The translations under genes and the position numbers were made by a program. A stretch of DNA of 64,000 bases from Aromatoleum petrolei (GTDB taxonomy: Bacteria > Pseudomonadota > Gammaproteobacteria > Burkholderiales > Rhodocyclaceae): the NCBI RefSeq assembly GCF_017894385.1, contig NZ_CP059560.1, forward strand, positions 806,001 through 870,000. Direction: 5' to 3'. Positions 43,792 through 52,499 of this stretch are shown here, one piece after another. Below the pieces are notes generated by a model, which saw only the letters and a program-made list of their open reading frames with translations, was not told the DNA's origin and ran no database searches. Numbering within the stretch: position 1 is the first letter of the stretch; each line of letters opens with the position of its first letter.

Positions 43792-46077
43792 TCAGGCCGC
43801 CAGCCTCTTGGCCAGCGCCACCTCAATGCTGTCGCCGGTCTGATTGAGGACGTCGAGACCGGTTTCCGGCATGTCGCCCGACGTCGATTGCGCCACCGCG
43901 ATCTTCTGCGCCATCAATGTGAGGCAGTCCATTTGTGCCGATTCCGCGTATCCGAAGAAGTGCACGGCCACGTCGTTCCGCTGCCCGATGCGCCATGAAC
44001 GGCGCGAGGCCTGCTGCAGGGTGTAGCAGTTGTAGCCCGACTGCATGTAGGCGATGGTCGGAAAGTCGAGCAAGTCGAGCCCGGTCTTCACGAGTTCCGG
44101 ATTTGTGACGAGCACGTCGATGCCGCGTTCGACCTGGTCGGCCACCCAATCCTCGCGGCGGGCCGCTTCAACGCTCGCGCGCAGCACGGCCACCTTGAAG
44201 CCGGCGCGTTCCAGCTGGGCCCGCAGGCGACTTGTGGTGTCTCGGGTCCCCGTGTAGATGGAGTACGCGAGCACCTTGCGGCCCCTGCCCTTCTCATGAC
44301 GGCAAAGTTCGATCAGCGCCGCTTCCTTCGGGCTCACGTCCCCGTCGCCGAAGACTGCCCTCTGATACGCAAGCTCTGCGCCAGTTCGAGGATGCCTGAC
44401 GAGTTCGTCGCAGAAGCAGCAGTCAGGCCAGGCAAGTAGCACTTGGAGCACCACACCGAGCAGCGTCGCGTCACCGCAGCGCAGCGCCTGGCGCAACTCG
44501 GCGGTGAGGACCGTCGCGAGCTTCGTGTAGCCCTCGCGCTGGACCTCCGTCATCGCCACCGATTCGAACACCTCGCGGTAGGGCGGCAGCACGTCGCCGC
44601 CTATGTCCTTGAGCTTCAGGAAGACCGTGCAGGGCAGCACGTACCGCATGATGCCCTTCGGGCCGAAGCCGGGGGCTTTGGCCGTTCGATGGCTGATCGT
44701 CTTGCCCTTCGCAGTCCGATGGGAGCGGCTTTCCACCTCCCGGTAGATGTCCTTCACGACACCGTGATCGCGCATGAAAGCCATTGCCGCCGGGCCCAGG
44801 CTGCGACGCACGTTCGGGCGGTAGCCGTCGTCGATCATCGCCCTCGGATTGAGGCGCCAGAGGAGATAGAACAGATCCTCTGCGTAGCCCCCCATCAGCG
44901 TCCCGGTCAGCAGCAGCGTCTTGCTGCACTTTGCGGCCAGGACGCCCATGGCTTGCCCCTGTGCGCTACCGGCGTTCTTGTACTCATGCCCCTCGTCGAC
45001 CACCAGCAAGCCGAAGTAGCCTTGGGGCAAGTACCGTTTAACGAATTCCGTCGCTTGGTAGTCGCCCTGGCCGAAGCCGATCTCCATGGCGGCCATGGCG
45101 CGCTCCATGCGTGCGGCCTGGCGGTCGGAGAAGACGAGCTCCCCCTCCTCGTCCATCAGGTTGATGAACTCGTGCACGTTGTCCGCAAGCATGGCGCCGA
45201 GCATCTCCTCGCCAAATCGTCGGACCAGGTTGTCAGCGGTCTTCACGCCGATGGTCGGCAGCTGCTGCAAAGCGTCCATGACGAGCTCACGGTGCGAGCG
45301 CTGCGGCTTGCCCTTGCGGGTCAAGGTCCACAGGCGCCCGCTGCAATGAGGGCAAGCGCTTCGATTCTCGTCGAGCACGACCTTCGCCCGCGCCGCCGAC
45401 ATTGGCAGCTCGGAGTCGTTGGCCCTGTCCGTCAGCCATTGCCCGCAGTCCGGACACGTGGCGTAGGCGGCGACGTGGCGCACGCCGAGCTCGTCCCGAT
45501 AAACCGTCCTGCGTACGTTGAACGCGGGCCGCCAATGGAAGCCCATGCGCATCCGCACGCGCCCGAGCACGAAAAACTCTGGCACTGCGGGCACCGTGCG
45601 CATCGCGCGCAGTGTGAGCAGCTTCTGCAAGGTATCCGGCCCGTTGAGTATCCAGACTCGAGCATCCGGCACGGTCAGCATGATTTCCCTGCGCCACTTG
45701 TACACCAAGTGAGGCGGAGACAGTACAAGGGTGCGGCGGAAGCCCGCCTCGTGCATCACGACGGCCGCGGCGATCGCCATCATGGTCTTGCCAGTTCCCA
45801 TCTCGGCGTTGAGGATCGCCGCCGGGTCACCGGTGTCGAGCAGCAGGCGAGTCAGGGCTTGGACGGCATCGCGCTGCGCCGGAAAGGGCTTTCGGCGCAG
45901 CCGATCCATCAACTCATCGCGCCGCGGATCGGCTGCGCCGTCATAGACGGGAGGATTCTGGCGTCGAACGGCGTCCAGCAGGCTGGCGCCGAAGTCGTCG
46001 ACGAACTCCGCCAGCGACAGCTGGGCAGGTTCCGGAAGGACGAGAGGCGACGCGAAGTCGGCACGAGCGAGTTGCAT
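43792..46077 (-). CDS. SNF2/DEAD-box-type helicase carried by the ICE
   Basis: The product has 761 residues from ATG 46077 (AAGGAG 6 bases upstream). FPAQRDAVQAL, Walker A MGTGKT (93-98), DEGH (361-364) and LLLTGTLMG (motif III-like) form the first helicase lobe. RRSWRIGQRNDV in the second lobe is the SNF2 motif VI. Two CxxC pairs (C208/C211 and C242/C245) make a zinc insert between motifs. Such helicases sit beside DNA methyltransferase genes on many proteobacterial ICEs; the role is unproven. The longer frame to 46380 is not used. Confidence 0.85.
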   Translation of the reverse strand: MQLARADFASPLVLPEPAQLSLAEFVDDFGASLLDAVRRQNPPVYDGAADPRRDELMDRLRRKPFPAQRDAVQALTRLLLDTGDPAAILNAEMGTGKTMMAIAAAVVMHEAGFRRTLVLSPPHLVYKWRREIMLTVPDARVWILNGPDTLQKLLTLRAMRTVPAVPEFFVLGRVRMRMGFHWRPAFNVRRTVYRDELGVRHVAAYATCPDCGQWLTDRANDSELPMSAARAKVVLDENRSACPHCSGRLWTLTRKGKPQRSHRELVMDALQQLPTIGVKTADNLVRRFGEEMLGAMLADNVHEFINLMDEEGELVFSDRQAARMERAMAAMEIGFGQGDYQATEFVKRYLPQGYFGLLVVDEGHEYKNAGSAQGQAMGVLAAKCSKTLLLTGTLMGGYAEDLFYLLWRLNPRAMIDDGYRPNVRRSLGPAAMAFMRDHGVVKDIYREVESRSHRTAKGKTISHRTAKAPGFGPKGIMRYVLPCTVFLKLKDIGGDVLPPYREVFESVAMTEVQREGYTKLATVLTAELRQALRCGDATLLGVVLQVLLAWPDCCFCDELVRHPRTGAELAYQRAVFGDGDVSPKEAALIELCRHEKGRGRKVLAYSIYTGTRDTTSRLRAQLERAGFKVAVLRASVEAARREDWVADQVERGIDVLVTNPELVKTGLDLLDFPTIAYMQSGYNCYTLQQASRRSWRIGQRNDVAVHFFGYAESAQMDCLTLMAQKIAVAQSTSGDMPETGLDVLNQTGDSIEVALAKRLAA

Positions 46078-46105
46078 GGAGGTCTCCTTGAGAAGGCGGA
46101 GACCG

Positions 46106-46137
46106 AACCCATGCGGGTACGTATCCCCGCATGGGTT
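46106..46137 (-). promoter_or_regulatory. Leader hairpin before the SNF2 helicase gene
   Basis: A perfect 12-base inverted repeat, AACCCATGCGGG and CCCGCATGGGTT, around an 8-base loop (TACGTATC). It ends 29 bases before the start codon, next to the ribosome site, and has no T-run, so it is more likely a regulatory leader hairpin or operator than a terminator. Confidence 0.6.
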
Positions 46138-46199
46138 TGATGTGGAAGAAAGGGGGCGATGGCTGAAGGCGGCCCGTATTCGCCCCGAACACTTTTCGC

Positions 46200-47162
46200 T
46201 CAGTACTCTTCGGGCAGCAGCAAGGTCGTGACGCTGCGGTCCGCTTCCGTGATGATCCACAACGTATTGGTGCCGTAGCCCGCGCTCGGCCGAGCCGGGT
46301 CGATCGGATACGCGGCGAATATGCGGTCGCCCGACCGCACGGCCTCGTCGTTCTGCTCGGGTTCGGAGCTCACCCCCCAATCGCCTCGTACGTAGGCGGC
46401 GAGACAGCGGTCGACAAGATCCGGATGGCGCTCGAGGAGCGGCTCGACCCCCGCTGTCATGACCACACGACCGAGTTCAAACAAGGGTTTGGCCGATGCC
46501 TGCTTGGGCGGCAAGGCGTCGGCGATCGCCCGGATCCGTCCCGCCGCGTCAGCGGCGAGGTCGTCCGCCTCGAGCGTCAACACCCCCTGCTTGACGGCCA
46601 TCGAAACGATGTCCTGGAACCGCTCCTCCAGCGTGACGCGAACACCGCCAACCTTACCGAGCGGTGGATAGCTGAAGCAGCCCAGTGGCATGCAGAGCCG
46701 ATCACCCAGGCCGTCGAGCAACGGATCGCGCCAGTGATCGAGGAGTGGCAGCGGGCTGAGGTCCCGGATCAGGGCCCACAGTTGGGAGCGCGGCACGTCG
46801 CGCTCATCACTCACCAGCCAGGCAGTTCCTCCCGGCCGGTCGAGCTGCACCAGAACCGGGTCGTAGAGCCACGTGTGCGTCAGTGGTCCGAACAGATTCC
46901 GGTCAGGGAAACGACCTGTGAACTTCTGCAGCCGCTCCGGCTCCGGAACGAACACCGTGTGTCGCGCTCCATCATCGGCCAGGGTGAAGGTGGCCTCCCC
47001 CGCCTGGAGCAGGCCGCCCTGATCGCGAGGCACGGAGAAGGCGGACATGAACTGCAGCACGGAGGTGTCGCGTCCGTACAAGGAGAGCAGCAACAGTTCG
47101 CCATTTTCACCGCGGACGCAGGCATCCGCGTACAGATCGGAGAAACCCTCGATCGACAACAT
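46200..47162 (-). CDS. ICE/plasmid-type protein with C-terminal WIITEADRS-TTLLLPEEY signature
   Basis: A 320-residue soluble protein. The last 80 residues (CLAAYVRGDWGVSSEPEQND, GDRIFAAY, LWIITEADRS, TTLLLPEEY) match a small family widespread on plasmids and ICEs, often mislabelled in databases. The first 240 residues are a separate domain with no recognised motif, so this is a two-domain version. ATG 47162 is followed upstream by a GGAGG site. It sits in a minus operon with the 41-residue ORF before it. Confidence 0.65.
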   Translation of the reverse strand: MLSIEGFSDLYADACVRGENGELLLLSLYGRDTSVLQFMSAFSVPRDQGGLLQAGEATFTLADDGARHTVFVPEPERLQKFTGRFPDRNLFGPLTHTWLYDPVLVQLDRPGGTAWLVSDERDVPRSQLWALIRDLSPLPLLDHWRDPLLDGLGDRLCMPLGCFSYPPLGKVGGVRVTLEERFQDIVSMAVKQGVLTLEADDLAADAAGRIRAIADALPPKQASAKPLFELGRVVMTAGVEPLLERHPDLVDRCLAAYVRGDWGVSSEPEQNDEAVRSGDRIFAAYPIDPARPSAGYGTNTLWIITEADRSVTTLLLPEEY

Positions 47163-47177
47163 GATGGGTGCCTCCCT

Positions 47178-47303
47178 TCAATGGACGCCAATCGCCCATG
47201 GCGATCGGTTTTCGGGTAGGGAGGCGAACCGGACGCGGGACAAGCGCCTGGCGTCCACGCCCGCGAGCGTGGCTTCGAGGTCGGTGAAATCGACGTTTTC
47301 CAT
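47178..47303 (-). CDS. Very small ORF behind a radC-type leader
   Basis: 41 residues (MENVDFTDLEATLAGVDARR at the N-terminus), ATG 47303 with a GAGGAG site 7 bases upstream. It lies 15 bases before the 320-residue gene, in the same operon, and is the first ORF after the radC-type leader at 47387-47430. Amphipathic-helix composition. Likely translated; function unknown. Confidence 0.55.
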   Translation of the reverse strand: MENVDFTDLEATLAGVDARRLSRVRFASLPENRSPWAIGVH

Positions 47304-47335
47304 GGCAGAGCTCCTCGTGAAATGGGGAGATGCCG

Positions 47336-47370
47336 CCCCCCATCGGGGAAGCGGATCTTCCCGATGGGGG
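47336..47370 (-). promoter_or_regulatory. Leader hairpin between radC-type RNA and the small ORF
   Basis: Inverted repeat with arms CCCCCATCGGG and CCCGATGGGGG around an AAG/CTT-extended loop, about 35 bases before the start codon. A similar hairpin occupies the same place before the DUF3577 gene (51865-51889), so the leader layout, radC-type RNA then GATCGGG-type hairpin then ribosome site, is shared. Confidence 0.55.
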
Positions 47371-47386
47371 TGGATGAAGGACGAAT

Positions 47387-47430
47387 GCCCCGGGCCCCGA
47401 AGGGCCGTCGCTGTTTCAGGGGCTGACAGC
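47387..47430 (-). ncRNA. radC-type structured leader RNA, copy 6
   Basis: On the minus strand: stem GCTGT/ACAGC closing loop CAGCCCCTGAA, then a second hairpin GGCCC-TTCG-GGGCC and trailing CGGGGC. Both stems differ from the other copies on both sides while keeping pairing. Located about 85 bases before the 41-residue ORF. Confidence 0.72.
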
Positions 47431-47463
47431 GCGCGGCGTCGACGCGATGGCGTCGCCGGAAAA

Positions 47464-47805
47464 CTACGTCTGGGCAACTGGTTGCGGCACTGCCATGGGA
47501 GCAGGTAGCCAGACCCGTCCGTTGTAACTCACGCGTGCGACCTGCTGGCCGCAACCGTCAAGGACTTGTCCCCCCACCCAATTGCCGCCGCCGACTTGGT
47601 TCTCGACGATGAAGCTGCGGACAACACGGCTCGCGTCTCCAAGGGACGCCACCGGCGCCAGGCGATTCCGGACGCCGAGAAGTGTTTGCGCGGGGTCCTG
47701 ACCGAGGTCCGGGTTACCCGCCGTCATCAAGGCGACGCGAAGTGGCTGACGCTGCGCAAGCTCGTACTCTTCCGCCACACGGTCGAAGTTTCGCGATGTG
47801 TGCAT
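47464..47805 (-). CDS. Small ICE protein of unknown function
   Basis: 113 residues, ATG 47805 with an AGGAG site about 8 bases upstream. It opens MHTSRNFDRVAEEYELAQRQ and contains FIVENQVGGGNWVGGQV, a beta-rich stretch. No family recognised. A hairpin with CACCCG/CGGGTG arms (about 47841-47869) lies upstream, as in neighbouring leaders. Confidence 0.6.
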   Translation of the reverse strand: MHTSRNFDRVAEEYELAQRQPLRVALMTAGNPDLGQDPAQTLLGVRNRLAPVASLGDASRVVRSFIVENQVGGGNWVGGQVLDGCGQQVARVSYNGRVWLPAPMAVPQPVAQT

Positions 47806-47913
47806 GATGCGCTCCTGAATGTCCCGTCGGTCGCCGCACCCGCCGGGCGTGCAACCCGACGGGTGATGAGGGAGGACAATGGAATCGCGGCGGCACGGCC
47901 GCCCCAGGAGAAA

Positions 47914-48537
47914 CTACGAATCGCTGATGCGCCGGACCGGAAGCAAGAGCAGCTCGCCCTGCGCCAGCGCCGACATCAGCACCTTGTCGCTCGGCACACG
48001 CACCGACCGCGCAATCGCATCGAAGAATGGAGACTGATCGGTGAGATGGTCGGACAGAAGGCGCGCCAGGTCGGTCAGCACGTGGAGGACGGCCTCGCCG
48101 GCAGTGTCGGAGTCATGCGTGTCTTGCAGTCGCTCCGCAACATGCGTGAGGAGCGCGGCGCCCATCGGAAACAGGGCCTCCGGCCAATCGATTCCGCCGT
48201 CGGCTCCGATCGGGATCTCCATCTGGTCGGCACCCGCTTCGGGAAGCAGTACGCACATGCGATCCAGGGTACTCGCCAGTGCGTGGTTGAATTTGGCTCG
48301 AACCACTCGGATGATCGACCAGAACGTGTCGGCTTCGTCGGGCGCCCGGCACGCCAGCCGCCAGACGACCTCCGTCCGCGCGAGCGTGCCCGGGTGGCAC
48401 AGCAGCGTGGTCTGAAGATACTCGAGGCAGCCCGCCCGCCACTCGCGATCCGTCGTCAAGCGGTTGCGGCCCGCGCGCGACAGTGCGGACACGTCACGGT
48501 GTCGCACGAGCACCCACATATCGATTTCCTGCTGCAT
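47914..48537 (-). CDS. ICE protein of unknown function
   Basis: 207 residues from ATG 48537 (MQQEIDMWVLV), GGGAGAA upstream; the frame open to 48690 is not used. Mostly helical with WSIIRVVRAKFNHAL and HVLTDLARLLSDHLTDQ. No recognised domain. It lies between the methyltransferase and the 113-residue gene on the same strand. Confidence 0.6.
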   Translation of the reverse strand: MQQEIDMWVLVRHRDVSALSRAGRNRLTTDREWRAGCLEYLQTTLLCHPGTLARTEVVWRLACRAPDEADTFWSIIRVVRAKFNHALASTLDRMCVLLPEAGADQMEIPIGADGGIDWPEALFPMGAALLTHVAERLQDTHDSDTAGEAVLHVLTDLARLLSDHLTDQSPFFDAIARSVRVPSDKVLMSALAQGELLLLPVRRISDS

Positions 48538-48711
48538 CTCGTTCTCCCAAAGAATGATAGATGGCTGGAAGACAACACAAAGGCGAGCTCGCCCCCGAAG
48601 AGGGAGCCCGTTCGGGTTGCAGTGGTGGTGGTCAAAGCGCCGGCGCCGAGGCCAGCAAAGCGAGGCGGAGCGGCGCTCCGCAAGACCCACATGCAGTGTG
48701 TTTGCCCTGCC

Positions 48712-49809
48712 CTATTGGATCGTGACGATGGACCCGAACCCGGGCCCTGGCGTGAAATCGATCCCGCGTATCACGGGCACGAACCGATCGGTAAGAATGA
48801 CGGTTTCACTGACGGTCCCATCCGGGCCTTCCGAAAGCTCGACGGAGCGGACCTTATCCTTGTACGTGTCGCCCTTGATCAACAGGGTGCGACCGCTGCC
48901 AGCGGTCACGATTCCGTGCGCGTGACCGGCCGCCAGCGCCAAAGCCAGGTGCCACCGCCCCATTGCAGTCAAGGGCGGACGGTGGGCGCCTTGCGTAACC
49001 CCGAAGTGAGTCCGGAAATGCGGCCAGAGGCTATGCGCATGCAGTCGCGCCACCTCGGATGCGAGTTGGGCGGCATCGATGCGGACCGCGTGAAAGCGGC
49101 CCTCCCCACCCGCAATCTCCGGAATGGCGTACGGCTCGTCGGTCCAGCACTCGGGCAATACCTGATCGAATGCTTCTCCCTTGCCGGCAGCGATGAGCGC
49201 CGACACGGTGCGGGATTCCGGCCGATCCGAACGGCGCCGAACGCCGAACACCACGCACTGCTTGAACTGCTGCTCCGGCGCGATATGGAAGCGAATGCGC
49301 TCGAAGTTGCGGGCAAGGAGGCCTGCGAACTCCGCGTCGAGGACGTAGTAGGGCACGATGAGAACAAGGACGCCTCCGAACGCAAGGGTTTGAAAGGTCC
49401 GCCGGAAGAAGATCTTCTCAAGTCGGTCCGGCCCTTTGTCGCCGGTCTGCGCCCGGTCCGCCACCGCGTCGCCATAGGGCGGATTCAGGAACAAGAGCCC
49501 CATGGACCCGGGTGTTACGACGACGTCCTGAATGTCGGCGTGAATCGCAAGGTCCAGGACGGATTTCGCATGCCAGGCGCGCTCGGCATCGAACTCGACG
49601 CCGAATGCCTGAACGGCGGCACCGCATCCAGTCAGCGCTTCCCTGACCTGGTGGAGCGCAGCGCCTTCGCCGCAGCACGGATCCAGGATCCGTAGCTCAT
49701 TGCCTGCTACATCGAGGGCGGCGACAATCCGCTCGAGCGTCGCCTGGTCGGTCGGATAGTAGCCCTTCTTCACGAAATTGCGCGCCAGGCGCGGGAATAT
49801 CAGGGCCAT
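48712..49809 (-). CDS. SAM-dependent DNA methyltransferase-like protein (DUF6094 type)
   Basis: The product has 365 residues from ATG 49809, preceded by GAGGAGG. SAM motif I ILDPCCGEGAAL lies near 41-52 and catalytic motif IV NPPYGD near 110-115, the signature of N6-adenine-type methyltransferases. A C-terminal region of about 150 residues has no TRD I can identify. It pairs with the SNF2 helicase in many ICEs and may protect the element from host restriction. A radC-type leader (49884-49924) precedes it, the context reported for that motif. Confidence 0.82.
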   Translation of the reverse strand: MALIFPRLARNFVKKGYYPTDQATLERIVAALDVAGNELRILDPCCGEGAALHQVREALTGCGAAVQAFGVEFDAERAWHAKSVLDLAIHADIQDVVVTPGSMGLLFLNPPYGDAVADRAQTGDKGPDRLEKIFFRRTFQTLAFGGVLVLIVPYYVLDAEFAGLLARNFERIRFHIAPEQQFKQCVVFGVRRRSDRPESRTVSALIAAGKGEAFDQVLPECWTDEPYAIPEIAGGEGRFHAVRIDAAQLASEVARLHAHSLWPHFRTHFGVTQGAHRPPLTAMGRWHLALALAAGHAHGIVTAGSGRTLLIKGDTYKDKVRSVELSEGPDGTVSETVILTDRFVPVIRGIDFTPGPGFGSIVTIQ

Positions 49810-50324
49810 GGAGCCTCCTCGGAGTCGGCGGGACGCAATGCCCCTCCACGGGCCGATCGCGACCCGCAGGTTGTGGATGATGTCCCGGAGCGACATGCTC
49901 GGTCCTGTTGCAGGGACTGACAGGCTGATGAATCTGGCAACACGCGCCACCGGCCGATAGCCGGACGGCCGCAAACGGATTTCCATCGTCGGTCTGCCTG
50001 CTGTGGGCCGACCATGGGAACCCGCTGGTTCCGCTTGGATGGGATTTGAACGATACCTTCGTCACACCCGCGGGCCTCAAGACGCGTTGCCCTGAGACCC
50101 CGTGGCTCGGATGCGAGGCACCCCAGTGGAAGGCGTGGGCGCCGATGAAAGGGCGCGCGGGGAAACCGCCGACGCAAATGCCGCAACACATCGGGCGTGT
50201 TGCTGCCCAGTTGTCGATGGAGCCCTCGCAGGCTTTCCGAATCACGCGCGTCCCCTGACGCACTGAACCCGATTCGGAAAGCCCGCGCGCGGGCTGGCGG
50301 CCGGAGTCGGCCGCGGGGATTGTT
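49810..50324. other. Non-coding leader region of the methyltransferase gene
   Basis: 515 bases holding radC-type leader copy 7 (49884-49924) and no supported gene. Frames open here on both strands have shadow-like arginine/proline composition. The promoter of the methyltransferase should lie in 49925-50300; no clear hexamers were picked out. Confidence 0.45.
49884..49924 (-). ncRNA. radC-type structured leader RNA, copy 7 (upstream of methyltransferase)
   Basis: Minus strand: stem CCTGT/ACAGG closing loop CAGTCCCTGCA, then a weaker second hairpin (GAGC...GCTC) and CCGGG. The most divergent copy, with one C-to-T change in the loop core. It lies about 75 bases before the methyltransferase start. 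Confidence 0.62.
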
Positions 50325-50972
50325 CTACGATGCGTCCGCCTTCGCGGCCAGGTAGGCCCGATACCGATCGGATTCCTCCGGATACCAGACCTGCTCTTCC
50401 GGCACAAAACCGTATTGGAGTCCGGACTTCAACCGATTGCGCTGCTCCCGGAAGCGCCGGCGGTCATCGATCGTCGGGTCGAGCTTCACCGGTTGGCGCA
50501 CCGCGACCAGCCCGTGGAGCTCGTCGCCGAAGAGCGCGAGATCGGGCGATTCGTCCGAACCCGTGGTGGGCGATACCGGCGGCGCCCCGCCCTCCTGCCC
50601 CCGTTCGGGCGCACCGCTTCCCTCCAACTCGCCATTCCCGGCACCCGGACGCGCAGCCTGCGCTACCGCCTCGTCAGCGGGATCGGGTTCCATCGGCGCC
50701 TCGGGCAGACTCCTTTCCGTGCCGCTATGAACGTGCAAATCGGCGAGTCGGGCGCGAATCTCCAACACGAGCCGACCGTTGCTGGCATAGGACCAGGGGA
50801 AGATGCGCTGGATGATATAGCGCCCCGTGTAGCTCCCTTCCTCGAACTGATCGAGGATTGGATCCTTGACACGAAACTCGCCGATATCGGTCAGCAGATC
50901 GCCGACACAGAACGGGCCATTGGCCCCCTTGATGCGCTTGATGTTCAGCGTGCCTTCGACAGTGATGCTCAC
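50325..50972 (-). CDS. DUF3275-family ICE protein
   Basis: The product has 215 residues from GTG 50972 (GGAGA upstream). It reads VEGTLNIKRIKGANGPFCVGDLLTDIGEF, DPILDQFEEGSYTGRYII and NGRLVLEIRARL, the conserved core of DUF3275, then an acidic/proline-rich linker and a C-terminal tail ending in YPEESDRYRAYLAAKADAS. DUF3275 proteins are widespread in ICEs with no proven role. The open frame extends to 51134 but family alignment and the ribosome site favour the GTG. Confidence 0.8.
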   Translation of the reverse strand: MSITVEGTLNIKRIKGANGPFCVGDLLTDIGEFRVKDPILDQFEEGSYTGRYIIQRIFPWSYASNGRLVLEIRARLADLHVHSGTERSLPEAPMEPDPADEAVAQAARPGAGNGELEGSGAPERGQEGGAPPVSPTTGSDESPDLALFGDELHGLVAVRQPVKLDPTIDDRRRFREQRNRLKSGLQYGFVPEEQVWYPEESDRYRAYLAAKADAS

Positions 50973-51187
50973 GATCTCGATCTCCGAATGCGGTATCGGA
51001 GGCGTGCCCACCGAAGGGGACGAACGCCCCCGATGGGTGGTTGAAAATCGGACACCGAACGGGTCGAACCATCGGTGCGTGCGGTACAGGAGGGCCACCA
51101 ACATGGTTGGTGGCCCCGGCTTTGAAAGAGGCACCGGTATTCCGGACCGGTACGGGATCGAAGCGGACAGGCAAGGCCCGAGCGAGG

Positions 51188-51230
51188 ACCCCAGGCCTGA
51201 CGGCCGTCCCAGTTACAGGGGCTGACTGGG
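51188..51230 (-). ncRNA. radC-type structured leader RNA, copy 4 (upstream of DUF3275)
   Basis: Minus strand: stem CCCAGT/ACTGGG closing loop CAGCCCCTGTA, then GGCC-GTCA-GGCC and CTGGGGTC. Clear covariation with copies 1, 2 and 6. It lies about 215 bases before the DUF3275 GTG; the long leader between also contains short inverted repeats near 51100-51115 (CCACCAAC/GTTGGTGG). Confidence 0.75.
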
Positions 51231-51314
51231 CGCACCACACACGTTTTTGCCGAAACGTGCAAAACGGGTGGAAACCCACGAAAGGCTCCGAGCTTGGAAC
51301 GGCTGATCGGGTGA

Positions 51315-51821
51315 TCACCCGCTGGTGCCGGTGCGCTCCAGGTGAGCGCTTTCGGCCGCTGGCTGAACATCCGTTGTCTTCGGGCGTTCGTAGACCGTTT
51401 GGCCGTCCACCTTGACGTGCGTCAGCAGTAGCAGCCGGCCCTTGATGATGACTCGCGGTTCCTTGCCGGGTGCACCGGTTTCGGAATCCTTGACGTCGGC
51501 ATAGTAGAGATGTGGGTAGATGTCACCCACGCGGAATGACACAAAGACCTTGCGGTCGTTCTGGACATCCTGCTTGAAGCGTTCAACGAGCTCGGCACAC
51601 TCGGCACCGACCACTCTGAGGTCAAAGTACGTGTACGCCGGTTCCGAGACGGACCCGTGAACAGCGTTGATCGCGCATGCAAGAAAGGGCTCGGCTCGAC
51701 GGCCACCGCCGCGCGGCTTCACCCACCGGACCCGGCCCAAATAGCCGCATCCCTTGGTATGCAGGTCGAAATGCTCCTTCTCGGGAGCGGTCTTGGAAGC
51801 AACTTGCGTGGATTCGGACAT
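51315..51821 (-). CDS. DUF3577/STY4534-family ICE replication-associated protein
   Basis: The product has 168 residues from ATG 51821 (GGAGAC 4-5 bases upstream). LHTKGCGYLGRVRWVKPRGG, FLACAINAVHGS and YTYFDLRVVG are the core of the STY4534/DUF3577 family, a predicted OB-fold, single-strand-binding-like protein encoded by many ICEs. A radC-type leader and a GATCGGG hairpin precede it. The C-terminal 20 residues are variable. Confidence 0.82.
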   Translation of the reverse strand: MSESTQVASKTAPEKEHFDLHTKGCGYLGRVRWVKPRGGGRRAEPFLACAINAVHGSVSEPAYTYFDLRVVGAECAELVERFKQDVQNDRKVFVSFRVGDIYPHLYYADVKDSETGAPGKEPRVIIKGRLLLLTHVKVDGQTVYERPKTTDVQPAAESAHLERTGTSG

Positions 51822-51864
51822 GACAGTCTCCAAACGAAAAAAATCGGGAGACCACACGTCCCAT

Positions 51865-51889
51865 GATCGGGAAGTGAATCTTCCCGATC
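51865..51889 (-). promoter_or_regulatory. Leader hairpin before the DUF3577 gene
   Basis: Perfect 10-base arms GATCGGGAAG and CTTCCCGATC around TGAAT, about 45 bases before the start codon, just after the radC-type RNA. It is followed on the minus strand by a T-run (ATTTTTTTCG), so it could also act as an intrinsic attenuator or terminator in the leader. Confidence 0.6.
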
Positions 51890-51909
51890 GGGTGGGTGAC
51901 ACAAACGAA

Positions 51910-51951
51910 ACCCCGGACCTGACGGTCGTTCCGGTTACAGGGGCTGACCGG
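51910..51951 (-). ncRNA. radC-type structured leader RNA, copy 5 (upstream of DUF3577)
   Basis: Minus strand: stem CCGGT/ACCGG closing CAGCCCCTGTA, then GACC-GTCA-GGTC and CGGGGT. The second stem (GACC/GGTC) covaries with the GGCC/GGCC of copy 4. About 90 bases before the DUF3577 ATG. Confidence 0.75.
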
Positions 51952-52499
51952 ACGCAGTACACCGGCCGCATGGCCGAATACTCGCGCCGATTTTACGCCA
52001 AGTGCCCGCGCCGTCAACAGGGCAACGCCATCGAGCCAATGGCAGCATGCCACCACCGTAGAAACGGGGACCAGCGGTGTTGCGCCCCAGACAGTGGCAC
52101 GACGACTCGAGCGCACCTTCAGCCTGGCCAAACCGCCTTGCATTTCTTCGCTTGATCAGCGACATTCCCGCGAGGGGACGGATCTCATCCGCCCGACAGA
52201 AACCCTTCGCACACGATCGCGACCAGCCTGCTCGGCTGCACGACCTCTCGCATCTGCAACAGCACGCCAATGCGCCGGATTTGATGCCGCCCGCGCGCGT
52301 TTGACGCCCCAGACAGGGAGCTGGTGCCCACGGCGGGCCCATCCTGTGGTGCTCCCGTCGTCTGAAAGGCCCCCCGCGCCAGTTGTTCTCCCCGATGGGG
52401 CTCCTCCGCTCGGGGCTCCTCCGCTCGGGGGCTGCACCCGACTTGGCGCCATCCACACTGCAATCACATGACATTCCCCTGGGCATGGAGGTAAGGGTT
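51952..52499. other. Divergent intergenic region without a supported gene
   Basis: 550 bases separating minus-strand DUF3577 from the plus-strand gene at 52500. It contains a 15-base tandem duplication (GGGCTCCTCCGCTCG, 52397-52426). Frames crossing it on both strands have shadow composition. It must carry promoters for both directions; none was pinned. Confidence 0.45.

Noticed and set aside
44443..46140. 565-codon plus-strand frame across the SNF2 helicase
   Set aside because: The minus strand carries all helicase motifs; the plus frame has shadow composition and no ribosome site.
47566..49695. 709-codon plus-strand frame over the methyltransferase region
   Set aside because: The minus strand holds three genes with ribosome sites and methyltransferase motifs; the plus frame is a GC-rich shadow.
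52156..52467. 103-codon minus-strand ORF in the divergent intergenic region
   Set aside because: Its glycine/proline run comes from the 15-base tandem duplication; no ribosome site and shadow-like composition.
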